From the NCBI GenBank assembly GCA_910574455.1, contig CAJSYZ010000009.1, positions 744,001 to 808,000 on the forward strand: a stretch of DNA of 64,000 bases, written 5' to 3'. Numbering within the stretch: position 1 is the first letter of the stretch; every line of letters starts with the position of its first letter. The stretch is from Trichaptum fuscoviolaceum. Taxonomy: Eukaryota > Basidiomycota > Agaricomycetes > Hymenochaetales > Trichaptaceae. The notes under the pieces are model-generated. The model searched no databases. It was not told where the DNA came from and worked only from the letters and a program-made list of their open reading frames with translations. Shown here one piece after another: positions 11,300 through 22,657 of this stretch. The position numbers and the translations under genes are program-made.

Positions 11300-12595
11300 T
11301 TAATAACCATAATCATAACCAAGGCGCAGAGTCTTTCGGGATTTCCTTCGAGAAACCATTATTACCAACGCGGGACTAAACATAATCCGAAAAAAAAATT
11401 CGCGGGGGAATCTACCGGGTTTTGACCAAAATTCGCGCCAAAGGGCGGCTTTGCTTTCGTGAGGCGTGCCTTTCCCACCAAGCTGGGGAGAGGCAGTCAG
11501 TTTGCCTAGGCGGTCGGGTTTCGCAAGGACCAGGGGCGGGGACGAAGCGGGGGTCGAGGACGAGACTTCAGGCAGGGTGGCCTCAGGGGGCCCTTCCGGG
11601 ATCGACTGGGACTGGGCTGGACGGGATTTTTGGTGCAGGAAATCTACCAAAGTTCGGGACGCGTTTGCTTGTGCTTGTGCAGCACCAAGCAGTCGTTCGG
11701 GAACAACGGGGTCGAGCGGGGTCGGGATCGAAGCGGGAACTGGTTCAGGGACCGGGGAAACAGGTGCGGGAACTGGAGGCACGGCGGGAGAAGCTGGGGT
11801 CGAAGCGTCTGGAGCGGGGGACGTGACAGTCTGGACCGGGGCGGCAGTAGACGTTGACGGGATCGTTTGCAGGTCAGAGATGCATACTTGTATCAAACCC
11901 TGTAAGAGGCTTTCCACTTCGTGACGCAGGAACTGGCTGAACGCGGGATCCGAGTCTTGGACTATCTGGGTGCAGTAGGGCACCATTCGGGTCAGGACTT
12001 GTGCAACGCGGCTCAACATGGCGGGAGACGGTTCTGAGGCAGCGGGGGCGCGGGTTTCCGGGGCAGAATCCGAGGACGTAGCTTGGACACCTATCGTCGC
12101 AAACTGGCGTTTCGGGCTAGACTTCCGGGGTGCAACCTTTGCGGGAGGAGCGGCTTTTTTCACGGGAGGCCTTTCAGCACAATCGCGAATCAAGTGGCCC
12201 TTTGTTCCACAGTAGAAGCAGAGCCCAAGTTTTCGCCTTTCATGCCTATCAGCATCAGAAAGGGTGCGCTTGGTCGAGGACGGGATTCGGGGAACCGTAG
12301 GACGGGGCATCGTGGCACGGGGCGGGGCAGTCGGACATGCGGGAACCAAATGTTCGTTAGAACCGCAGTAGAAACAGAGGCGCAGTTTACGGCGCAGTTC
12401 GCGGGTTTCTGGAGACGATGTCTGGGACGCAGGGCGAGAGCGGGGACGAGGTGCTACCGAGGCTGGGGAAGTTGACCGGGACGTGGCTGGCGAGGCAGGG
12501 ACAGAGACAAGCCGGGGGAGCTGGACAGCAGGTGACTGTGGCCGGGAATTGCTCGAGAAAGACGAGCGCGAGGAGCGGGAGTCTGACGCGGACAT
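11300..12595 (-). CDS. Gag-like protein with two CCHC zinc knuckles
   Basis: The 431-residue frame begins about 100 bases inside the 5' LTR. Residues 1-70 are Ser/Pro/Arg-rich. Two C-x2-C-x4-H-x4-C knuckles follow: CFYCGSNEHLVPAC at about 74-87 and CFYCGTKGHLIRDC at about 126-139, each preceded by RRKL-L, so they look like a duplicated unit. A helical stretch (LSRVAQVLTRMVPYCTQ, then HEVESLLQGLIQVC) and a long Pro/Ala/Ser/Val-rich tail follow. CCHC knuckles bind RNA in retroelement Gag. The usual capsid domain, which normally precedes the knuckles, is not visible. The last about 40 residues depend on one base: copy 2 has an extra C here and ends elsewhere. This is the only protein the element can encode. 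Confidence 0.8.
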   Translation of the reverse strand: MSASDSRSSRSSFSSNSRPQSPAVQLPRLVSVPASPATSRSTSPASVAPRPRSRPASQTSSPETRELRRKLRLCFYCGSNEHLVPACPTAPPRATMPRPTVPRIPSSTKRTLSDADRHERRKLGLCFYCGTKGHLIRDCAERPPVKKAAPPAKVAPRKSSPKRQFATIGVQATSSDSAPETRAPAASEPSPAMLSRVAQVLTRMVPYCTQIVQDSDPAFSQFLRHEVESLLQGLIQVCISDLQTIPSTSTAAPVQTVTSPAPDASTPASPAVPPVPAPVSPVPEPVPASIPTPLDPVVPERLLGAAQAQANASRTLVDFLHQKSRPAQSQSIPEGPPEATLPEVSSSTPASSPPLVLAKPDRLGKLTASPQLGGKGTPHESKAALWREFWSKPGRFPREFFFRIMFSPALVIMVSRRKSRKTLRLGYDYGY

Positions 12596-12698
12596 AGCGA
12601 CGCGGGGATTTTGTCGAAGTCCGAAAAAAAAAGAGTCGGGTAAAGAAGGTAGATTGTTGCCAATCCTGGTTACGGTAAGCTTTAGACTTTTGTCCTAA

Positions 12699-15146
12699 TG
12701 TTACGACCTGGGGGGAACCTGGGGGCCGTGGCGCGTTAGCGGCTTCCGGGGCAAGGCCTGGGAGGGCGCGCGGCAGCTGAGAAGGCGTAGGGAACCGTTA
12801 AGGACGCTACAACGCCAACGGAGTCGCGCGGGAAGCGGGGCTGCGGGGGCGAGACGCAAGGGGGCTCAAGGCGAGGACGGGACGGAGTCAGAGTCGAGGC
12901 TGGGAAGGCAGAGTCGAGGCGCGGGGAGACAGAGTCGAGACGCGGGGAAATGCCAAGCGGGATTCTGGCGGGAATCTAAATTCGCGCGGGATTCTGGCGG
13001 GAATCTGGATTCGCGCGGGAATCTGGATTCGTGCGGGAATCTGGATTCGCGCGGGGATCGAAGAGCGGGAATCGTTCGGGGCTTTGGCGGGAATCGCAGA
13101 GCGGGATTCTGGGCAGGACTCAGAGCGGGATTCGCAGAGCGGGATCCGGGACAAGACAGAGACAAGAGAGCCAGAGAGCAGGCGTGCTCAGGACGGGAGC
13201 AGAGAGCTCAGGATAACCGGGATCTCAAGGCAACACTTCTGTATCAGGAGGAGGTTCCCTAAGGAAGCACTCGACAAGTCAGCATTGTAAAACTACACTA
13301 GAGACAAGACAGAAACACACCTAAGGAAGCACTCGACAAGAGGACAAAAGTGAGTGCTCCTTACGGTGGCGACAGGTATTTATCTACTGGGCAGAATCTA
13401 CAGGGAACGGGCATGCACAAACGCGCAACTAACTAGTTACACAATCTTGCGGGCGAAGGCCGCGCATACAGTGACATGAATCCGGGATTCGGGATTCGGT
13501 GCGGGAACATCTGGGCAAGATCTAAGGGAACGAGCGTGAAGCATGGTCAAGTGAAACAAAGAGAACTAAAGGAATGTAATTGTGCGCGAGGTATCAAGCT
13601 GGCGCACAGGCAGCGGGGTAACGAGCGTGGGGGGCGGATGTAATGCATACATCGTCTCGGGATAAGTTGCAGGCAACTTCTGGCGTGGATCAGGGTCGCG
13701 GGAGATCGACAGGGACCAACTTCGAAGAAGCCGGTGCTTCGATGTCGTAACGAAGCCTAATCGCGAGGCGCGCGCGGGGCAGGGCGACTAAGGACGAGGT
13801 TCGAGTCCTTGCGGACAATGAGATCAATCCCGCACACGGGGTGGCGGGAATCTGGTCTACGGGCCGGGACAGGACGCTACTAACGAGACTAGTTGGCTGG
13901 CACGTGCGTGGCCAGGCCAATCACCTGGGGCTATCTCAAGACGAGGTTAGCATTGAGGAGCGGGGAAGCTAAGGGGTTTCCCTTGGACCACGGGAAACTC
14001 GCGCGATTCGCGACGGGATCATGCAGGGAATCTGGTTCGGGTTTCGACCGGGTTTCGAGTTCGGGTTTCGACTGGGAATCGAGTTCGGGTTTAGGCCGGG
14101 TTTCGAGTTCGGGTTTTGACTGGGAATCGAGTTCGGGTTTAGACCGGGAATCGAGTTCGGGTTTCGACCGGGAATCGAGACAGGGAATCTTTCGGGAATC
14201 AGCGCGGGAACTTAGCTGGGGTTGCGATGGGAATCGCGGCGGGATCGAAGGCGGGAATCCTGCGGGGGATTTGCGCAGGGATTCGAGACGGGACGCGAGG
14301 CGGGAAACGAGCGGGGGGAGTTTGGCGGGACTCCAACCTGGACGAGTGGGGGAGTCTTGACGGGACTCCAACCGGGAACGAGCGTGGGTTGCGGGATTGT
14401 CAGAGAGGACGCTTGACAGCGTTCGCGGCGAGGCGGGATTCCTGGCGGGGCAGGCTGTGGACGAACAAGGGCAGGTCGAGAGGCACAGGATGTCTAAGGG
14501 GTTAGCTAGGGCACCGTGGCAGGACGAGCGCAGGGCAGGGTTCGTGACCGGGCAGGATTGCAGGACAGCAATCCTTGACCGCTGTCGTGTTGGCTTACTC
14601 AAGGCCAGACAGAGGTCGGCTTTGGACGCAGTGGATCAATCTCCTAACTGCACTTCATGACTGTGGACGCGAGGCCGGGATCTGGTATCCGGGCATAGTC
14701 GAGAACCTACGAGGTCTGGGATAGCTATGGCTATGGCTATGGCTGTGGCAGGCTATGGCTATGGCTGTGGCTATGGTGAGTGACTTCGGGACTATGGCGA
14801 GGTACGGGGTTCACTGGAGCGGGGAACAGAGCATGACGGGAGCGGGGAGCGAGCGGGGGATCATCCTAGAGTCGGGGGAACGACGAGGCGGGCTAGGGAT
14901 GGATCGAGACGCGGGGACGAGGCGGGGGACTGACGAGGAGACGTGGGCGAGGACAAGCAGGGGCGAGGAGGTCGTAGCGGGGCGGAACTCTTAGCAGGAG
15001 AATGCATGGCGAAGCAGAGGTTCTTCTGGGATCAGAGAGCGGGGGATCCTTTCGGGATCTAGCCAAGGTCGCGATTTCGGGTTTCAGTATACCGGGTTCT
15101 GTTCGGGATTGCCTTAGACATGTTGGGGTCCTGGGGGATCCCGACA
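12699..15146 (-). repeat. 5' LTR of retroelement copy 1
   Basis: 2448 bp, collinear with 8772-11219. In the sense (minus) direction it begins TGTCGGGATCCCCCAGG and is C-rich. Transcription of the element should start inside it; no convincing TATA box was located. Confidence 0.92.
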
Positions 15147-15925
15147 GATAAGCCTTCATAATTCCGAGAAGCTTTGTTATGTTGCCAGCAGACATTTGCT
15201 CTTCGCGATAGAGAAAATCTGCGAGCTCGAAATCTGCTCGGCACGAATAGGGAAACCAGTCATTTGACGCAGGTTCGTTCCGTGAAACGGGCGGTTCTTC
15301 CTTTTCTAAGAAGTTCCCTTCTTCATCGCATGGAGTGGCTGCACGATATTTGGTGTCAGAATGCTAAAGTAAACTGGGGACATCATACTTAGCGCGCACC
15401 ATTTAAATATCTGTGATACACCTTTAAGTTATCATTGTTCTCTTCATAATCTCCAATGTCGGAGTCCAGATCAGCAGAAGATAGGTCTTGGTCTTCAAGT
15501 TCGTCATCTCCAGTGTCAGCATGGGACAGGCAATCAGGACCGTCTAAATCTTTAAGCAGCTCGTCTCGGCCTATGCTAAGCATCGAGATATCCTGTGTGA
15601 GTATAGAAATGTCGTAGTCGTAACTTGAAGAGTTGCAGCCACTTTCATCTTCATGATGGCCCTCCAAGTCTGTTGGAAGTTCAGGAGAGCCGGGAAGAGC
15701 TTGAGGTGTCGAAGGTCGTGCGGGTCGCTTGGGTGAGGAATCCAAGTCGTAACCACAAGCAGCAGGTCTTGTTGCAAATGATGACGGGTGAGCTGAATAT
15801 TCATGTCTTGTCCTTGCGGATTGATTCTTGAACCTCCTGCTGCAGAAGGAGAAGGTGCATCGAATAGTCGGGGGGAAGATATCTGTAAGATGAACGGGTT
15901 TGGGCCTTCGCCGAGTTACCGGCAT

Positions 15926-16401
15926 TAGTTCCAGTAAATTGAACGCTGAATTTAAAGTTGAATGGCACGCTCAGCGGTGACGCCCGTGTAGTAACAACTT
16001 GAAGTTAGTAGTACTACTAGTAGTAGTACCGGTAGCCTGAGTAGCCACAGCCTCAGGCTGTCAGTGACTCAGTGGCACCGCCGCCAGCCTGCCAGTGAGC
16101 CTGCAAGTGCCAGTGAGTAGTACTAGTACCAGTAGCACTGTGATAGTACTAGTAATAGAGCTAGCCTGAGTATCCGAGTGTCCAAGTCCGAGTCTGAGTC
16201 AGGCTCATTCCGAGTCAGCCTAACTTGAAGGCGCCAATCACTGGCACTGCCAGTGCCAGCAAGTGCAAGTGGGCGTAAATTTTCCTTGAATAGGCGCCCT
16301 CATCTCCAACTTCAACTACAACTTGCACCTTTGCCAACTCGATTCACCATCGAAACTCATAGCACCTGTCAGCGTGCCTCGACTTGAAACACTGCACAAG
16401 A
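15926..16401. promoter_or_regulatory. Shared intergenic region between two divergent transposon genes
   Basis: The 476 bp lie between the transposase start (minus) and the partner gene start (plus), so both promoters must be here. The left two thirds are made of the repeat words: TACTAGTAGTAGTACC (about 16008-16030), CAGCCTGAG-type words (about 16034-16060), CACTGCCAGTGCCAG (about 16240-16260) and repeated GAGTCCGAGTC-like words. No TATA box stands out. Confidence 0.5.
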
Positions 16402-17439
16402 ATGTCAACTCGAAGACAAACGCGGGCTAAGAATAGCAATCAGCACCCGGGAGCCATAGTCAATAAACTCAGAACACGTCGAACGAAAGAGGAGGTATTG
16501 AGGGAGAAAGAAGAGAAGGAGAGAAGGAGAGAAGAGCAGGCCTCAAAGCGTGGTGAGGCATTGAGGGAAAAGGAGGAGAAGGAAAAACAGAAGGAAGAAC
16601 GGGCAGCTCTGCGCGAAGCTGCGGCTCAACAAGCCGCGGATGCGAGAGAGAAGAGAAAACTTGATGCGGAACAGAAACGGGCAGCAAAAGAACAAGAGGC
16701 ATCTGAGAAGGTACGCAAAAAGAGAGCTGCAGCAGAGCAACAGGAAACAGCAATACTGGAGACGATGGAGCTTGAGAAGAATTTGTCGAAGGCTCTTGAC
16801 ATTCGCACCCAGATGGGCTCAACTGCACCTAAGCTGGCTGGCACTGACAAACGAGGGCTAAAAAAAACCGAAAGACACTCCTGAAGCTAGTGAGTCCTTA
16901 TCTTCAAGACAGCGACAGTCGAGTTACCAGATATTGGCATTGCAGGTTCAACGAACGAGGAAAAAGACAGCTTTTGTGAAGCTGAAGGCAATGCAAACTT
17001 TTATGTTCGTAAGTTGCATTACCTTTACGACTTTAGGTTTTGAAAGATGAACATATTGACTCACGTTATGATGCAGCCAATTCCGATGGACCAGATAGAG
17101 AGCGCGCAAAAAAGGCGAGGAAAAAGGACACCAGAGGTGCACTTCCTTTCCGTACTTGTGTGCAGGGCGCAAAGGCTTCAAGTCGTATCATAGGAGGCAC
17201 TGGCTATCATAGTACGCTTGCAGGACAGGACAGCAGTCTTTCTGGTGAGGATACAGACATGATAGACTCGCCCAATACGTCGAAACGGAACGATAAGACA
17301 AAGCGACCTGTCAGGGCACTTCGCAACACAGATGGATCCACTTTCTTCGGCGGAGAGGGCAGAAATCCTGAGATCACAAGGAAGATAGTAGAAGATATTG
17401 ACTTGTGAGTTTGAAGTCGTACTACTCAACCGTTCGCAT

Positions 17440-17790
17440 CATAGTACGAAAGATGAGTTTCAAATTCAAACAAATTCAAGTTGATAGTAAGTGTGAAGCT
17501 TGATTTAAACTCAGCTACTTGAAGCTTATCATTGTAGTACTACTTACTACTACTACTAGTAGTACTAGTACTGATAGCTTGAATGCGCCCGCCACTGCCA
17601 GTGGCAGTTTGAGCGTGCCACGCGTGCGCCAGTGACACTGCCAGTGGCAGCGACCGTGGCGGCCCGGCGGGTCACCGCCGTGCCACACTTCTTCAAGATC
17701 ATCATGAACCCGAACGTTGCAGCTTCTTCACTTATAATGCTCACATCCTTATCTTTGTTTCAAGTTGTGAGCCTGGCTGACACAAGGAAA
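17440..17790. repeat. Palindromic-word cluster inside the partner gene
   Basis: TACTACTACTAGTAGTAC at about 17535-17570 is followed by CACTGCCAGTGGCAG words at about 17592-17660. The cluster is probably in an intron, since the flanking readable exons end near 17404 and resume near 17820. Confidence 0.5.
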
Positions 17791-18728
17791 ATTTAGGCTC
17801 CCCGCCTCGGTGCAAGAGGATGCAAACTTTATCCTTGGGAGGATGAAGGAGAGACAGTAACCCTCACGAGTTTTCAAGGTGTAAAGAATAGCTTTGCGAG
17901 CGAGCGACAGACGGCACATCTTGTTGACTCCGACACTGATAATGTGAGTTGGTTAAAGCATTCATTAGACTGGCAGATGAAATCTTAATATTTTGATTGT
18001 GCGTTTAATTAGGACGCGAGGAGACTTACAATACCGCCCCAAGCCAATGTGAGTGCCGCTTAAAGTTCAAAGAAATCGTTCGATTCACAGAGACTATGCA
18101 TCGGTGGAGTCCCATGCACAACGATGGCTAATTAACAATGTTTCTGTATCGTATCAGGATGGAGCCAGCAATAAATCGAAGAAAAGGAAGCTATCCCGTG
18201 ACACTCTCTCCGACTTGCAGGCTCCTACAACGTTGGTAAGTGGCATCATAATGTCTTGCTTCGTTCGCGCTACTTATCCTTCCTTCTTTGTGCTCTGGAG
18301 AAGAAGAATATCAGGAGACAATCGGCCGTTCAGGTGAGTGTTTCACATCAAAGCATGGATCTGGTGCCGGACTTTCTTGTGTCCTTCGGCGTCGACATAT
18401 CTTTACTTCATTACTTACCAAACCGTACTCTGAATAGGGCGCGAAAATGCAGAGAATCGCCAACTCCCAGCTTGATGTAACGGTAAGTTTATTCTGCTTT
18501 TACCCCCTCACTACTCACCTGTCATCTCGTCAGGAGGGTATTACTGTCGATGGACATAGAGAGCAATCGTCGGCGTTGTATCTGCAGATGCAGGTATGTG
18601 TAGGCATCGACACTCAATAGGACAACTTTCTGCACCCCTTTCTTTGGCAAGGATCTGGTCGTCTACTAAGCTTTGCTTATTGTAGGACAGCATGATCGCG
18701 AATAATAAGAAGAGGAAGTCACCGCCGG

Positions 18729-21175
18729 TGTTACGACCTGGGGGGAACCTGGGGGCCGTGGCGCGTTAGCGGCTTCCGGGGCAAGGCCTGGGAGGGCGCG
18801 CGGCAGCTGAGAAGGCGTAGGGAACCGTTAAGGACGCTACAACGCCAACGGAGTCGCGCGGGAAGCGGGGCTGCGGGGGCGAGACGCAAGGGGGCTCAAG
18901 GCGAGGACGGGACGGAGTCAGAGTCGAGGCTGGGAAGGCAGAGTCGAGGCGCGGGGAGACAGAGTCGAGACGCGGGGAAATGCCAAGCGGGATTCTGGCG
19001 GGAATCTAAATTCGCGCGGGATTCTGGCGGGAATCTGGATTCGCGCGGGAATCTGGATTCGTGCGGGAATCTGGATTCGCGCGGGGATCGAAGAGCGGGA
19101 ATCGTTCGGGGCTTTGGCGGGAATCGCAGAGCGGGATTCTGGGCAGGACTCAGAGCGGGATTCGCAGAGCGGGATCCGGGACAAGACAGAGACAAGAGAG
19201 CCAGAGAGCAGGCGTGCTCAGGACGGGAGCAGAGAGCTCAGGATAACCGGGATCTCAAGGCAACACTTCTGTATCAGGAGGAGGTTCCCTAAGGAAGCAC
19301 TCGACAAGTCAGCATTGTAAAACTACACTAGAGACAAGACAGAAACACACCTAAGGAAGCACTCGACAAGAGGACAAAAGTGAGTGCTCCTTACGGTGGC
19401 GACAGGTATTTATCTACTGGGCAGAATCTACAGGGAACGGGCATGCACAAACGCGCAACTAACTAGTTACACAATCTTGCGGGCGAAGGCCGCGCATACA
19501 GTGACATGAATCCGGGATTCGGGATTCGGTGCGGGAACATCTGGGCAAGATCTAAGGGAACGAGCGTGAAGCATGGTCAAGTGAAACAAAGAGAACTAAA
19601 GGAATGTAATTGTGCGCGAGGTATCAAGCTGGCGCACAGGCAGCGGGGTAACGAGCGTGGGGGGCGGATGTAATGCATACATCGTCTCGGGATAAGTTGC
19701 AGGCAACTTCTGGCGTGGATCAGGGTCGCGGGAGATCGACAGGGACCAACTTCGAAGAAGCCGGTGCTTCGATGTCGTAACGAAGCCTAATCGCGAGGCG
19801 CGCGCGGGGCAGGGCGACTAAGGACGAGGTTCGAGTCCTTGCGGACAATGAGATCAATCCCGCACACGGGGTGGCGGGAATCTGGTCTACGGGCCGGGAC
19901 AGGACGCTACTAACGAGACTAGTTGGCTGGCACGTGCGTGGCCAGGCCAATCACCTGGGGCTATCTCAAGACGAGGTTAGCATTGAGGAGCGGGGAAGCT
20001 AAGGGGTTTCCCTTGGACCACGGGAAACTCGCGCGATTCGCGACGGGATCATGCAGGGAATCTGGTTCGGGTTTCGACCGGGTTTCGAGTTCGGGTTTCG
20101 ACTGGGAATCGATTCGGGTTTAGGCCGGGTTTCGAGTTCGGGTTTTGACTGGGAATCGAGTTCGGGTTTAGACCGGGAATCGAGTTCGGGTTTCGACCGG
20201 GAATCGAGACAGGGAATCTTTCGGGAATCAGCGCGGGAACTTAGCTGGGGTTGCGATGGGAATCGCGGCGGGATCGAAGGCGGGAATCCTGCGGGGGATT
20301 TGCGCAGGGATTCGAGACGGGACGCGAGGCGGGAAACGAGCGGGGGGAGTTTGGCGGGACTCCAACCTGGACGAGTGGGGGAGTCTTGACGGGACTCCAA
20401 CCGGGAACGAGCGTGGGTTGCGGGATTGTCAGAGAGGACGCTTGACAGCGTTCGCGGCGAGGCGGGATTCCTGGCGGGGCAGGCTGTGGACGAACAAGGG
20501 CAGGTCGAGAGGCACAGGATGTCTAAGGGGTTAGCTAGGGCACCGTGGCAGGACGAGCGCAGGGCAGGGTTCGTGACCGGGCAGGATTGCAGGACAGCAA
20601 TCCTTGACCGCTGTCGTGTTGGCTTACTCAAGGCCAGACAGAGGTCGGCTTTGGACGCAGTGGATCAATCTCCTAACTGCACTTCATGACTGTGGACGCG
20701 AGGCCGGGATCTGGTATCCGGGCATAGTCGAGAACCTACGAGGTCTGGGATAGCTATGGCTATGGCTATGGCTGTGGCAGGCTATGGCTATGGCTGTGGC
20801 TATGGTGAGTGACTTCGGGACTATGGCGAGGTACGGGGTTCACTGGAGCGGGGAACAGAGCATGACGGGAGCGGGGAGCGAGCGGGGGATCATCCTAGAG
20901 TCGGGGGAACGACGAGGCGGGCTAGGGATGGATCGAGACGCGGGGACGAGGCGGGGGACTGACGAGGAGACGTGGGCGAGGACAAGCAGGGGCGAGGAGG
21001 TCGTAGCGGGGCGGAACTCTTAGCAGGAGAATGCATGGCGAAGCAGAGGTTCTTCTGGGATCAGAGAGCGGGGGATCCTTTCGGGATCTAGCCAAGGTCG
21101 CGATTTCGGGTTTCAGTATACCGGGTTCTGTTCGGGATTGCCTTAGACATGTTGGGGTCCTGGGGGATCCCGACA
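18729..21175 (-). repeat. 3' LTR of retroelement copy 2
   Basis: 2447 bp. One base shorter than the other LTRs because of a deletion at about 20111 (ATCGATTCGGG instead of ATCGAGTTCGGG) within the 24-bp tandem array. Otherwise essentially identical. Confidence 0.92.
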
Positions 21176-21368
21176 TTACCCCCCTCCAAAGGTGCTACTC
21201 CGGAGCACCAAAGGATTAGAGTAGTCTTTAGCTTTCCGTACTAATTATCCAATACTTAATAACCATAATCATAACCAAGGCGCAGAGTCTTTCGGGATTT
21301 CCTTCGAGAAACCATTATTACCAACGCGGGACTAAACATAATCCGAAAAAAAAAATTCGCGGGGGAAT

Positions 21369-22554
21369 CTACCGGGTTTTGACCAAAATTCGCGCCAAAG
21401 GGCGGCTTTGCTTTCGTCGAGGCGTGCCTTTCCCACCAAGCTGGGGAGAGGCAGTCAGTTTGCCTAGGCGGTCGGGTTTCGCAAGGACCAGGGGCGGGGA
21501 CGAAGCGGGGGTCGAGGACGAGACTTCAGGCAGGGTGGCCTCAGGGGGCCCTTCCGGGATCGACTGGGACTGGGCTGGACGGGATTTTTGGTGCAGGAAA
21601 TCTACCAAAGTTCGGGACGCGTTTGCTTGTGCTTGTGCAGCACCAAGCAGTCGTTCGGGAACAACGGGGTCGAGCGGGGTCGGGATCGAAGCGGGAACTG
21701 GTTCAGGGACCGGGGAAACAGGTGCGGGAACTGGAGGCACGGCGGGAGAAGCTGGGGTCGAAGCGTCTGGAGCGGGGGACGTGACAGTCTGGACCGGGGC
21801 GGCAGTAGACGTTGACGGGATCGTTTGCAGGTCAGAGATGCATACTTGTATCAAACCCTGTAAGAGGCTTTCCACTTCGTGACGCAGGAACTGGCTGAAC
21901 GCGGGATCCGAGTCTTGGACTATCTGGGTGCAGTAGGGCACCATTCGGGTCAGGACTTGTGCAACGCGGCTCAACATGGCGGGAGACGGTTCTGAGGCAG
22001 CGGGGGCGCGGGTTTCCGGGGCAGAATCCGAGGACGTAGCTTGGACACCTATCGTCGCAAACTGGCGTTTCGGGCTAGACTTCCGGGGTGCAACCTTTGC
22101 GGGAGGAGCGGCTTTTTTCACGGGAGGCCTTTCAGCACAATCGCGAATCAAGTGGCCCTTTGTTCCACAGTAGAAGCAGAGCCCAAGTTTTCGCCTTTCA
22201 TGCCTATCAGCATCAGAAAGGGTGCGCTTGGTCGAGGACGGGATTCGGGGAACCGTAGGACGGGGCATCGTGGCACGGGGGCGGGGCAGTCGGACATGCG
22301 GGAACCAAATGTTCGTTAGAACCGCAGTAGAAACAGAGGCGCAGTTTACGGCGCAGTTCGCGGGTTTCTGGAGACGATGTCTGGGACGCAGGGCGAGAGC
22401 GGGGACGAGGTGCTACCGAGGCTGGGGAAGTTGACCGGGACGTGGCTGGCGAGGCAGGGACAGAGACAAGCCGGGGGAGCTGGACAGCAGGTGACTGTGG
22501 CCGGGAATTGCTCGAGAAAGACGAGCGCGAGGAGCGGGAGTCTGACGCGGACAT
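21369..22554 (-). pseudogene. Frameshifted gag-like gene of copy 2
   Basis: Same protein as 11300-12595. The N-terminal part from 22554 runs through the first knuckle and then shifts frame in a G run near 22280, ending prematurely at 22213. The downstream part (second knuckle, helical block, Pro/Ala-rich tail) stays open in another frame to 21369. The C-terminal end differs from copy 1 because of an extra C near 21418, stopping at ILVKTR. The lesions are single-base insertions, so a sequencing error in homopolymers cannot be excluded. Confidence 0.8.
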
Positions 22555-22657
22555 AGCGACGCGGGGATTTTGTCGAAGTCCGAAAAAAAAAGAGTCGGGT
22601 AAAGAAGGTAGATTGTTGCCAATCCTGGTTACGGTAAGCTTTAGACTTTTGTCCTAA

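Larger units (their letters stand above)
8772..15146 (-). mobile_element. Non-autonomous gag-only LTR retroelement, copy 1
   Basis: The element starts TGTTACGACCTGG and ends GGATCCCGACA. Its LTRs are 2448 bp each and the interior is 1479 bp. The 5-bp duplication GATAA (8767-8771 and 15147-15151) proves retrotransposon-type insertion. The gag-like ORF and the polypurine tract place the sense direction on the minus strand, so the 5' LTR is on the right. No reverse transcriptase, integrase, RNase H or protease frame exists in the interior. This fits the TR-GAG/LARD type of element, mobilised by an autonomous partner. The two LTRs differ, by eye, only by two single-base indels, so the insertion is young. 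It sits inside a coding exon of the Plavaka transposase. Confidence 0.92.
5418..15925 (-). pseudogene. Plavaka-family transposase, split by an LTR retroelement
   Basis: The start at 15925 (MPVTRRRPKP) is followed by a C2H2 finger: C-x4-C-x12-H-x4-H within IRCTFSFCSRRF...RHEYSAH. An intron (about 15410-15355) leads to an exon with CDEEGNFLEKEEPP and DWFPYSCRADFELADFL, which is cut at 15151 by the retroelement and resumes at 8766 in the same frame. Next come YDVWYRDPLEVIRNL, YMSGNFAWEQA, DKTTVSVGTGNNEYYPLYLS (about 8280-8090), CPDGHLRRSVFGLGSYIADY, PFTNDIPRADICDLISPDLL, FSLPRQHAMVHYP, GLCSSITENKHIYAVKETWR and LGSIFRLAHLL, all typical of Plavaka transposases. Stop at 5418. These are cut-and-paste DNA transposases of basidiomycetes. 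Apart from the insertion the frame looks open, so the damage may be recent. An extra segment of about 35 residues rich in Asp, Ser and Arg lies between WIVEPEYE and LGSIFR. Confidence 0.88.
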
